Assembly: GCA_018894105.1 (NCBI GenBank)
Contig: CM032128.1
Coordinates: forward strand, 24,781,001 to 24,845,000
From: Jacaranda mimosifolia
Taxonomy: Eukaryota > Streptophyta > Magnoliopsida > Lamiales > Bignoniaceae
Direction of reading: 5' to 3'
Length of the DNA stretch: 64,000 nt
Part shown: one piece after another, positions 11,425 through 22,300 of the stretch
Layout of the letters: every line of letters begins with the position of its first letter
Numbering within the stretch: position 1 is the stretch's first letter
Made by a program: the position numbers and the translations under genes
Notes under the pieces: generated by a model
The model's database searches: none
What the model saw: only the letters and a program-made list of their open reading frames with translations
Told to the model about the DNA's origin: nothing

Positions 11425-11631
11425 TTATGCGTAGCAAGAGGCAATACATACGCCCTTTTTACTGGCACAATCTTCATAGCAGGAATTTTCGCCTCCACTG
11501 GCTCCACACTTAGCCGAACAGGACAAGAATTTCTGGTCGCACGCCGCCAGGCAATCGTCGACTTTACCCCCCTCCGCCGCGTATAGTAGAACCATAGCTA
11601 GCAGCACAACAACAATAGCACCTCGGGCCAT
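11425..11631 (-). CDS. Small secreted eight-cysteine peptide (alpha-hairpinin-like)
   Basis: A 68-residue intact ORF with ATG at 11631. Residues 1-19 form a basic-hydrophobic signal peptide (MARG, then a V/L/A-rich core ending LLYAAEGG), so the product should be secreted at about 46-50 residues. Cysteines are at 27, 31, 38, 42, 51, 55, 62 and 66. This is two consecutive C-x3-C-x6-C-x3-C modules joined by an eight-residue Gly/Ser-rich linker. C-x3-C pairs facing each other across a turn define plant alpha-hairpinins, which are often antimicrobial or protease-inhibiting, but this exact doubled form I do not recognise as a named family. A TATA box lies about 100 bp upstream and a poly(A) signal about 115 bp downstream. 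The gene has no intron and stands alone between two retrotransposons. Function is inferred from layout only. Confidence 0.75.
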   Translation of the reverse strand: MARGAIVVVLLAMVLLYAAEGGKVDDCLAACDQKFLSCSAKCGASGGENSCYEDCASKKGVCIASCYA

Positions 11632-11730
11632 TTGTCTGTTTCGCTTGTAAAACAGTCTCCGTGTGTTGATTTTTATGAGTATTGAATCTCAACTTGTATT
11701 TTTATGCTTTTGTGCAGTTTGTGTGACTCA

Positions 11731-11738
11731 TATATATA
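11731..11738 (-). promoter_or_regulatory. TATA box of the cysteine-rich peptide gene
   Basis: TATATATA on the minus strand, about 100 bp before the ATG. This leaves room for a leader of about 70 bases. Confidence 0.5.
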
Positions 11739-12021
11739 CATGTAAAGCATAGGGTGCAAGATTTTGAGGTTATAAGAGTTTGTTACGGAGAAATGTATTA
11801 TGTGTAATAAAAAGAGCAACTGACGTTATTTGCTTCAATTAACTCTACCACTAATCCGGATTGGTTGCAAAGCTTTGCCGAATTTGTCTATTTGTTAGTT
11901 TTTGTTGGTTTGATGGTTTCAATCAATAAGATTGGAACTACGGAATAAGTTAGATATGAATTAGAGATACGAATAACAAAATCATTCATTTCTTAAGTTC
12001 GAAAGGATCCAGCATTGGAAA

Positions 12022-12026
12022 AGTAA
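12022..12026. repeat. Target-site duplication AGTAA, left copy
   Basis: AGTAA directly before the LTR start TGTAACG at 12027; the same five bases follow the other LTR at 18886-18890. Confidence 0.9.
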
Positions 12027-14570
12027 TGTAACGTTCCCACTCGGGATAGCATCTAAGCCAAAGCGCCACTCAGTTTAATCTTAAATTAAACCCACAATTT
12101 AATCAATAGGTGCATAACATTCAATCTTAACTTATCAAAAGCAGCAGAAATTTCAAAATTAACTAACTCGACGAACCATTAAGTACATGCCATAATTCAC
12201 TTTATATCTAACAAAACATTTACATGCCTTAAGTCAACAATATCAACATGACATGTCACAACATCTCAAGTCCATGCTTAGCATTCAGGCGATTCCATAT
12301 ATACATTCAAAAACCTAATCTATTACAAAATATGCTCATGTCCAGCCTGGAGTTCAAGTCCTTCACTTAATCTCTGTCTGAGAGAATAAAAAATAACGGA
12401 AGGGTAAGTCCAAAAGACTTAGTGAAGGATAACTGTAAGCATAATCAGAAGGGATCTGTTGAGGAGGGATCAACTCAGAAGACCGTAAATCAACAGTCAG
12501 GCAGAAACATATCAGAATACGGACAGGCAGTCAAGAAATAATCGATCAATCAGAAATCAATCAAGTAAACATATCAGATCAATCAATGCAATCCAACAGA
12601 TCATATCAAAACAATCATATCAGTCTCTTATTTTTGTCATTCCGAACATAACAGCACGTCCCGTTTTACAGTTGGGAACAACATATCGGATCGTCCAGAG
12701 CTTAACAGTTGGGATCAACATAATAGATCGTCCCAAGCTTAACAATTAGGATCAACATAACATACAATCAAATAATAGATCGAACGGATAACAAACAGTC
12801 GAATAACAAATCGAACAGATAACAGACAGTCGTATAATAGATCAAGAAGAATGAACAGATAACAAAATCAATCAGAACATGATCAGGAAATAACCCTCAT
12901 AGGGGTATACAAGTCAATTAATAGAAAATAAGAAGATTCTGAACAAATTCATAGATTTCAAGAAACACGATTCAGTACGGTACAGAAACAAGAAACCCTC
13001 ACAGGGTTTATCATAATAACAGATAATTGAAAGAAGTGCCAGGTGGCTGACCCTCACCTCCGTAGGCTTAGAAAACTGCAACCCCAATCAGTAGTCTACT
13101 GGTCTGTGGGACCTACTCCTTCGTCACCTAACCAAAGGAATAAATTCACAATCAAAATCTTTATTTGACCTCGATAACCTTCAATAATTACAATCTTACA
13201 ATTAACTGTCCAAAATCAGTAACCACCTAATTAACCTCGTATCATATCTCAAATCAACGATAACAACCCTATTTATCTAATTATTCCAATTATTTTCGCT
13301 TAGGTCCTAAATTCGCAAATTAGAGTTTTCTCTTCCAATTAACTTGATAATCACAACATTTTCATAAAATAATACAATCCAAGTTGACAAAACTTATATT
13401 GGCACATACATATACCGAGTCTTAGTCCCATAACATCTTAAATCACCCAATTATCATTTCTCAAGTTCCAATTTCATAAAATCATAGATTAATCACTTCA
13501 TTAACTCAATTAATCCTTACTTATCATCCACTAATACATAATCCGAGCCCACTATGTGATGTCCTAACCTATGCATAGGAATAGATATGTATCAATTGCA
13601 TGTATATACATATATAAAAACATGTATAATCTAACTCCCTTTTTACCCGCAAATTTGCTTAACCGGACCTTGAAACCACAAACCAAGACTATTGTCACGA
13701 TCCTCATGATGAGCTGCAAATTATGTCCCAGCTTCGCCACTGCTGCCTACCATCACCGAAAATATTCAAAACTAGCACCAAACTACTCCTATCCGCAAGA
13801 TCTGTTCAACGCACCCTTCAATTAACCACTTTGTCGTCGGGAAGACCTCCAATTTGAGCTCCGAAGTCACTGCCCCACCTTTCGCCACCGTGAGTCCTCC
13901 TTCAAATTCCGTCGTCGGCACCACCCCTTACTCCAATCCAAGTGTACCACATTGTTCCCTGAGTTGAAAACTTCACATTTCACCACCCAGAAATCAATCT
14001 CTGCCTTAGCTTCGCCGTCGCTCGTCAATTGCCACCACGGTAAGTCGATTTTCTGGTGGCCCGCCATGAACTATAGTGCATAGGTATGGATGTGGAGCTG
14101 ATTGTCAGGAAAAACGTTTGGCCGATTTTGTTATAAGGTTTGGCCGTCTCTAGTGGAAGTTCGCCAGAGTTGACAGGGAGGGATTCGGGTGAGGAAAAAG
14201 ATGAAATATGGGGGAAATGAAAATAAATTATATATAGTAATAACTTTTCCTAATTCACAGATTGACCCCAGAAGTTTCTTCAGCCATCAATTAAGCCCTT
14301 TCAAAGTTTCCACAAACTTCAATTCAGCCCCTAACTAAGTGGGTGCCTCACTTTGACCCCTTTGACCAAAAATAATTACCATGCAACCCCAAAATTTTTC
14401 AAGTTTAGTGCAATTAGGTTTTCCTCAAATTATGAATTGACCCCAAAATTTCTAAAATTTTTGCAATCAAGTCCTTTTTATTAATTTTTCGAGCCCTAAA
14501 ATCCAATCAACTAATTTCTTGAATTCTAAATCCTTATTTTTTCGAAATACCAAATTTTAGGGGTGTTATA
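12027..14570 (-). repeat. 3' LTR of the LARD-like element
   Basis: 2544 bp. In plus orientation it starts TGTAACGTTCCC and ends GGGGTGTTATA, where the terminal TGTAACG/CGTTACA pair has been mutated. It holds three copies of a 37-bp minisatellite (about 12663-12770). Short ORFs within it (13571-13825, 13867-14067) have no supporting features. Confidence 0.9.
12663..12770. repeat. 37-bp minisatellite in left LTR, three copies
   Basis: Units of the type GCTTAACAGTTGGGATCAAC then ATAATAGATCGTCCCAA start near 12663, 12700 and 12737. The other LTR has five units. Confidence 0.8.
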
Positions 14571-14586
14571 GACCCCCCCTTAAAAG
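14571..14586 (-). promoter_or_regulatory. Polypurine tract of the LARD-like element
   Basis: The minus strand reads TCTTTTAAGGGGGGGTC immediately before the left LTR. This is the expected plus-strand primer site, overlapping the former pol stop codon. Confidence 0.75.
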
Positions 14587-16194
14587 AATTTGGTCCCCAG
14601 ATTCTCATCTAAGTACTGTTCCGACTGGCAGAAAATAAGTAGATTTGGTCAGTCAAGCTACATCCTCTCTTCATTACATTCTGCCTAGATTACTTCTTCA
14701 GGTCCCGACACATCTTCATGCCTCTCTAATGCATCGTATATCTTAACTTGTGTGCCTCATCTAATAATCTTTCCTTCATTCCTTTCGGCACACATATCTC
14801 TTTTACGGAACGGAAGAATACCTTAGTTCGGTGTTGAACTTAGACTTTCTAAAACTTCCAATCCTTCTTTTTGCTTCTGCATTCATATATCTTTGGCTTA
14901 GGGCTCATCGTATTTCATCTTATGATTCGAACTGCACTTATCTCTGCAATCCTACTAGCTGTAGTAATTTTAATACAGCACTCGTTCTTAGGCTTTTTGA
15001 TGCTTCTATTTCCTGTAAGTGAACCATCCTAGCCCTTCAGCTCAAGGCATTGACCACTATATTCGCCTTTTCAGGTGATAGGTGATGGAGAAATTGCATT
15101 CTTCTAGAATTTCCATCTATCAGCACTGTCTCATGTTCAGATCCTCATTTCAGTCAAGTGGTTAATCTTTTTGAGTTAACTTAGTCAACATGTCAGCTAA
15201 TTAGAAAAGTTCTTCACAATCTTCGTCAATAGCCGACATGACACAGAAACTACAAACTTCTATCACATTTTTCAGTCTCTTCCAGTTGACTACTACCTCT
15301 TTCTTAGAATGATCAATCTCTACCCCATCTCGGGATATTATTTGCCCATGAAAAGCCACCTTCTCGATCCAATATTTGCACTTACAAACTTTACATACAA
15401 TTGATGCTCTCTTTTGGGGCTCAAAGAATCATGTGTAAGTGCTCTACGTGTTCTTTTCTGGCCTTCAGCTGGTAGTACCCTTACTTTTTCCAACATTCAA
15501 TCTTCTATTTCTCTATATTTTCCATTAATCTGTCTAGCATATAACTATTTGCCCCTAAGTATTGATTTTAAGTGACTTAACTCTATTCTTCTATCCTTTA
15601 AACCTCATTCATATCATGTAGCTTTTCCTCAAAACCTTGGCACCATCTTAGAAGATTTTCCTTTTCTCCTTTAGGACCTTATTCTTGTTCTTTAAATCTT
15701 CCACACCATCCTCAAATGCAAAATTACTTGCGATGATTCCTTTCCTATATCTCCACATAACCAAATTTTCCTGCCCAAAATCTACATTCTAAGAATCATA
15801 TCCCTACATAACTAAGGTATCCCTTAGCTCAAGTGCTTACATTTTAAATGATTCTCAACTCAAGCTTAATCTCTAGTAAGTCCATCAATTCTCACTCCTA
15901 TAAACTTCCAAGAATAAAAGGAACAAAAGGATCAGATGTAAGTAAACCAAACTCAAGGATACACAAGTCTTAATCATTCTACGGTGCACAACAAGATCTT
16001 ATAAGCATTCTGCAGTACTCAGACTTATCCTACTAACATCGATTGATCACATTCATCTTAAATCCTCGAATCACTTTCCAATAAGCAAAAATACCTAGAA
16101 TTCATACTCAAACTAACATAAACAAAAGGTCAGTCACAAATCCAAAGGTTACCAAATCAATGTTACCAAATGCCTAGGTCATCGACAAACCTAG

Positions 16195-16206
16195 GCTCTG
16201 ATACCA
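16195..16206 (-). promoter_or_regulatory. Primer-binding site (initiator Met tRNA) of the LARD-like element
   Basis: The minus strand reads TGGTATCAGAGC two bases after the right LTR. This is the classical plant initiator-Met primer complement. Confidence 0.9.
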
Positions 16207-16208
16207 CC

Positions 16209-18885
16209 TGTATAAGCCCCCACTTAGAATAGCACCTAAGTCAAGGCGCCACTCAGTTCAATCTTAAATTGAACCCACAATTCAATCAATAAGCCCATAA
16301 CATTCAATCATAACTTATCAAAAGCAGCAAAAATTTCAAACTTAACTAACACGACAAACCATTAAGTACGTGCCACAATTCACTTTATACCTAACAAAAC
16401 ATTTACATGCCTTAAGTCAACAATATCAACATGACATGTCACAACATCTCAAGTCCATGCTTAGCATTCAGGCGATTCCATATATACATTCAAAAACCTA
16501 ATCTATTACAAAATATGCTCATGTCCAGCCTAGAGTCCAAGTCCTTCACTTAATCTCTATCTGAGAGAATAAAAACTAACGGAAGGGTAAGTCCAAAATA
16601 CTTAGTGAGGGATAATTGTAAGCATAATCAGAAGGGATCTGTTGAAGAAGAATCAACTCAACAAAACGTAAATCAACAGTCAGGTAGAAACATATCAGAA
16701 TATGGACAGGCAGTCGAGAAACAATCGATCAATCAGAAATCAATCAAGTAAATAGATTAAATCAATCGATGCAATCTAACAAATCACATCAAACCAATCA
16801 TATCAGTCCCTTGTTTCCGTCACTCCGAACATAATAGCACATCCTGCTTTACAGCTGGGAATAGCATATCGGATCATCCCGAGCTAAAAAGTTGGGATCA
16901 ACATAATAGATCATCCCAAGCTTAACAATTGGGATCAACATAATAGATCATCCCGAGCTTAACAGCTGGGATCAACATAACGGATTGTCCCGAGCTTAAC
17001 AACTGGAATCAACATAACATACAGTTAAATAACATATCGAATGGATAAAAACAGTCGGATAACAGATCGAACAGATAATAGACAGTCAAAGGTTCTGTGC
17101 GCCAGAATGAACAAATAACAAAATCAATCAAAGCATGATCAGGAAATAACCCTCACAGGGGTATACAAGTCAATTAACAAAAAACAAGTAGATTCTGAAT
17201 AAATTCACAGATTTTAAGAAACACGATTCAGTACAATACAGAAATAGGAAACCCTCACATGGTTTATCACAATAACAGATAATTGAAAGAAGTGCCAAGT
17301 TGGCAAACCCTCACTTCCGTAGTCTTAGAAAACTGCAACCATAATCAGCAGTCTACTGGTTTGCAGGACCTATTCCTTCGTCACCTAACCAAAGGAATAA
17401 ATTCACAATCAAAATCTTTATTCAACCTAGATAACCTTCAATAATTACAATCTTACTATTAACTGTCTAAAATCAGTAACTAGCCAATTAACCTCGTATC
17501 ATATCCTAAATCAACAATAACAGCCCTATTTATCTAATTATCCCAATTGTTTTCACTTAAGTTCCAAATTCCCAAAATTAGAGTTTTCTCTTCCAATTAA
17601 CTCGATAATTTTCAATATTTTTATAAAATAATACAATCCAAGTTGACTAAATTTATACTGGCACATGCATATACTGAGTCTTAGTCCCATAACATCTCAA
17701 ATCACCCAATTATCATTTCTCAAGTTTCAATTTCATAAAATCATAGATTAATCACTTCATTAACTCAATTAATCCTTACTTATCATCCACTAATACATAA
17801 TCTGGGCCTACTATGTGATGTCTTAATCCATGCATGGGAATAGATATGTATCAATCTTATACAAATCCTCATCCTTGGCATTAAAATGGAAATAATGGTA
17901 CATTGCATGTATATACATATATATAAACATATATAATCTAACTCCCTTTTTACCCATGAATTTTCTTAACCAAACCTCGAAACCACGAACCTAGACCACC
18001 ATCACGATCCTCGTAACAAGCTGCAAATTCTATCCCAGCTCCGCCGCCGCCGCCGCCGCCTACCATCACTGAAAATATTCAAAATTAGCACCAAACTATT
18101 CCTCTCCACAAGATCTGTTCAACGCACCCTTCAATTAACCATTTCACCTCCGGGAATAACTCCAATTTGAGCTCTGAAGTCACTGCCCCACCATTCGCTG
18201 CTGTGAGTCCTCCTTCAAATTCCATTGCTGGCACCGCCTCTTACTCCACCACTTTGTTCCCTGAGCTAAAAACTTCACCTTTCACCGCCTAGAAACTGAT
18301 CTCTGCCTCAACTTCGTCATCGCCTGTCAATCGCCACCACGGTAAGTTTTGAGCTTCGATTTTTCGGTGGTCTGCCGTGAACTATGGGTGCATGTGGTAT
18401 AGATGTGAAACTAATGGTCAGGAGAAGCATTTGGCTAGTTTTGTTTTAAGGTTTGGCTGTCGCTGGTGGAAGTTCGCCAGAGTTGACGGGGAGGGATTTC
18501 GGGTGAGGGAAAATATGAAAATAGGGGAGGAAAATGAATATAAGTTATATATAGTAATCAATTTTCCTAATTCACAGATTGACCCCAAAAGTTTCTTCAA
18601 CCATCAATTAAGCCCTTCAAAGTTTCCACAAACTTCAATTCAACCCCTAACTAAGTAGGTGCCTCACTTTGACCCTTTTGACCAAAAATAATTACCATGC
18701 AACCCCAAAACTTTTCAAGTTTAGTACAATTAGATTTTCCTCAAATTATGGATTGACCCCAAAATTTCCAAAAATTTGCAATCAAGTCATTTTTATTAAT
18801 TTTCCGAGCCCTAAAATCCAATCAACCAATTTCTTGAATTCTAAATCCTTATTTTTCCGAAATACCGAATTTCAGGGGCGTTACA
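16209..18885 (-). repeat. 5' LTR of the LARD-like element
   Basis: 2677 bp, about 133 bp longer than its partner. It has two extra 37-bp units (starts near 16846, 16883, 16920, 16957, 16994) and about 57 bp near 17855-17910 that are absent from the left copy. A CCG run is at about 18043-18060. A TATATATAA candidate on the minus strand at about 18546-18556 could be the promoter. Many single-base differences from the left copy imply an insertion millions of years old. Confidence 0.9.
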
Positions 18886-18890
18886 AGTAA
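18886..18890. repeat. Target-site duplication AGTAA, right copy
   Basis: Exact match to 12022-12026. Confidence 0.9.
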
Positions 18891-19349
18891 GGAACTAAAT
18901 AATACAACGAACATACATTTATCACTATATATTGAAAATGTGTAAGATTATATTTTTCAAAGTATAGCAATCAATAAGAATAATTCACTAGGTAAAATTG
19001 AGATGACTCTTATTTCGGGGTCTGGGTCGGCCATTAGATCAACGAGGTTGAGTCTAGACTCCAGCCAAATCAAAAAACTCAGAAATAATGAAGTATTTGA
19101 GTATTTTAGAATACGTTGGGGGTAATTTTGGCATTTGATCCCACCAGCTACTTTTCATTAAAGAGTGTTCTGTTTAGTAGTAAATAACTATATTTGGTGG
19201 ATTAAGTTCATGCATACAAATAGGAATACAAGATAAATACCATGAACTCGGAGCCAAGTCCGGCAATCAAGAATACAAAATAAAAATTGATGGAAATGCT
19301 GAGAGTCATTGGACACGCAATGAGCACATAGCTACAAACATAACTATTC
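18891..19349. other. Spacer downstream of ascorbate oxidase
   Basis: Probably contains the 3' untranslated region of the minus-strand oxidase gene. No canonical poly(A) signal was clear to me. Confidence 0.5.
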
Positions 19350-22300
19350 TTAATTGTGCACATTATTCATCAGCCATTTCCCTGTCAAACCGCAGGCAAG
19401 AGCCTCATTAGGAATCTTCTTGATATGGTGGACACCCTCAGCAAAAACGACTCCCATTCCCATATGCAAATGAGGTTCAATGTGACAATGGAACGCCCAC
19501 ACGCCTGGATTATTAGCCACAAATCTTAGTGCAGTCCATCCATAAGGGAAAATGACTGCTGTATTCCTGTATGGAGGGTTCTTCAAGTTAAACTTCTTCT
19601 CATCTTTCTCAGTAAACTTCCCTTCTCCATATCCAAGCACCCAAAAATCATGTCCATGCAAATGCCAGGGGTGTGTTTCACTAACTTTTGCCCTTAGTGC
19701 ATTTGCATTCTGCAGTATCACATCAATGGTAGTGTTGAAGTTCAGCATGTAGACTCCACTTCCATATGTCGAATTCTGATTGGTGGCCGGCTTCATCACA
19801 TCGTAGTCGTGGCTGAAGTGGTCCGGAGGGCTCTTCTGGTCAAAAGCATTGTTTAGGCCATATCTGATGGAACCTAAGTAAGGAGTGGAAGGCAAGAGTA
19901 ATGAGACATTATTTATAGCCCACTTAGTGTGTCCGTCGATTAAATTTTGAGTGTTCAAAAGCACGATTCTTCTGTCGTATTTAGAGGGAGGCTTAGGAGA
20001 GCCCATCAGGGCAAGAATCTTGTTCGAGAAAGCCTTGCTGTAGTTGTAATCATCCCATCGTGGGGCAACAGGCGTTGGTGATTTTGGGAGCCTTGATGCA
20101 GATGTTGGATGATAGTTGAGTATGGTTAGGCCTGATGGAGTTCTTGGCTCCCTTCCTCTCACACTGACCGATATCCAGTAGTTGTTGTAGGGGTCTTGAT
20201 CAGTTGTGAATAGGACTGAATAGCTCTCACCAGAGTATATGTCCATATTGTCCACAGAAAATGGCTGGAGATAGTTGCCATCAGCTTCAACCACCACCAT
20301 CTTGTGATTCTTTTGGCATAGGTGGGCACAAAAGGGGAATCAGTTTCCTTTCGAAAAATGCACATCCACAGAGAGAAAGATATGCTGGGAACTTAAGGAC
20401 AAATCATTCAAACAACCAAATAGTTTATTTTCTTTAACAATTTGTTGCCTTAAATTATGGTTAGATCATGGAAGAAAGCAAGAAGATGGGAGAGAAATGA
20501 ATAATATGAAAGATTTTTACATGTAAGAATCATAAACATTGGAACATTAGGAAACTTCTAATGGGGAATGAAAGTGAGGTCTAACAACACTTATCCCATG
20601 TATGAAGTATCCAAATGTTCCAATATTCATGATCCACCCATTTGATATTGGTATTTGATGGACCACCAAAGCAAAAAGTGCCCATCTATATCACTTAGGG
20701 AGTGTAGAAATTAATTCTTCCTTTTTTCTTTTTTACCCTGAAATATTGTAATGATGATGGCAAAGAATTAGCAAAGTCTATGGTCATCATTTCCCTGGAG
20801 AAAGCGTGAAAATGACACACAAGATTATAATTTGGTCTCACACTTCCACTTCCACTTCCACTACAAAAAAGCATTCTTAGAAATTAAAATCTTCGATTAT
20901 ATATGCAGTTAATGGATTAGTTGTGTTAGTGTGGGCTTTGTCCATATGGACTTCACTCTTTTCTCTAACTTTGCGTACAAGTTGAATATCTGTAGCATGA
21001 TAGATCTCTCATATCTGTACTGTTACCTTTCTAAAGAGAATCTAGTCACCTATTTCAAAAAATTTGTCTAGAGATTCTAAAAATAATTAATAAATTTGTT
21101 GAGTTTTAGAATAACAAGAAAACCAAGTATTTAATGGATGCTAGAATAATATATCATGGATGCCTACTGGTGCTACTACACAGTGCTCTGAGATAATGTA
21201 TAAAGTAAGTTCCTTTTTGTTCCCAGGAGGGTCACTTGCATTCTTCTTTGAGACAAAATAATGAATGATACTAATTAAAAGGTGACAACCACTCGTTCCC
21301 CAACTTGCACATTATTGCCTAAAGAATTCATTAGCCCCAAAGGTGGTCCAATATTCTCTAATTTTATGACTAGAATGAAGTATCTATGCTAGGATTTTCT
21401 TTTGAAAATACCATGTTTTGCCTTGGCATAATGTGTAGCATGACTTAACACAGACATTATAAGTCAATTATAATGACATGCATTCTACCGTCGAGAAAAG
21501 ACGTAACACAAAAATTAGTATTTGAATTTTATTAAACCGTCCTCGTCGTGTATAACGTAACATTAGTAATATTAATTGATTGATTCATATATAATTAGAT
21601 ATGTTCGACCAAAACTAGTAGAAACAATGAGAAATATACTAGGTTAATGAGGCATATTATAAGTTGATTTGAATAAGGTGGAGAAATTAAGACAGAAGCT
21701 TATGTACGCGTATTGTTTTGTTACCCCAATAGCCAAGCTGAGTGAAGCCAATGCAGTGGAACTGGCTATCCTGAGCCTATAGGTCTTGTTGGGGTGGACG
21801 CGGAGGATCTGAGGTGCGTACTGTTCGTTGCCTCTTAACTTGCACTGGCTTGCTGAGGAATTGCTAAACTGCGCTGCCAAGGAGCAATTGAACTGCCCTC
21901 TCCCATTGATTAACAAGCTCTAGCAGAAGCATTAATCAAGTATCAATAAATGGAAAAAGTTTCTATTCGTAAGATCATTGGTTATGAGCCATTGAGTCCC
22001 ATATCCTACCTAACCCCCCACCCCCCGCAACATGCTAACATACGCATACACAAACATGCAACTACCAAGAAGTGCAACACTTCTCAAGCTCAGATAATTA
22101 ATTTAGAAAATAAGAGTCTGGAAACTATATATTATATAAACAAGTGGCCTGACATATATATTTTCATTTTTTTTTCCCTTCCAATTTAAAATACTTGCCT
22201 AGAACTTGGCGTTTGATTTCTTTATTTCCTTGGTTAGTTTGTTAACATTATTAAATTATCATCTCCCAATTGGATAAATTCTCAAAATTATCTCAAAACT

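Larger units (their letters stand above)
14571..16208 (-). pseudogene. Internal region with decayed Ty3/gypsy pol fragments
   Basis: There is no long ORF, but the minus strand still shows pol in order. RT end at about 15240-15395: KCKYWIEKVAFHGQIISRDG then VVVNWKRLKNVIEV. RNase H end at about 15042-15092: HHLSPEKANIVVNALS, matching the plant 'GKANVVADALSR' motif. Integrase zinc region at about 14690-14800: VPKGMKERLLDEAHKLRYTM. The pol terminus is at 14580-14600: NLGTKFF then stop. Gag, protease, the RT palm and the integrase core are missing. Matches are by eye against the usual plant pol motifs. This shows the element is a deletion derivative of an autonomous gypsy element. Confidence 0.65.
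12027..18885 (-). mobile_element. LARD-like Ty3/gypsy derivative with 2.5-2.7 kb LTRs
   Basis: Two long direct repeats (12027-14570 and 16209-18885) flank a 1638-bp internal region, and the unit is bounded by perfect AGTAA duplications. An initiator-Met PBS next to the right LTR and a purine tract next to the left LTR show that the element points to the minus strand. The LTRs account for over three quarters of the length. The internal region has only scraps of pol, so it needed proteins from a relative to move. Long LTRs plus the Met primer suggest a Del/Tekay-type chromovirus parent (inference). Confidence 0.9.

Noticed and set aside
13571..14067. Two small ORFs in the left LTR of the LARD-like element, and 18377-18890 in the right LTR
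   Set aside because: They are not conserved in frame between the two LTRs and have no recognisable domain.
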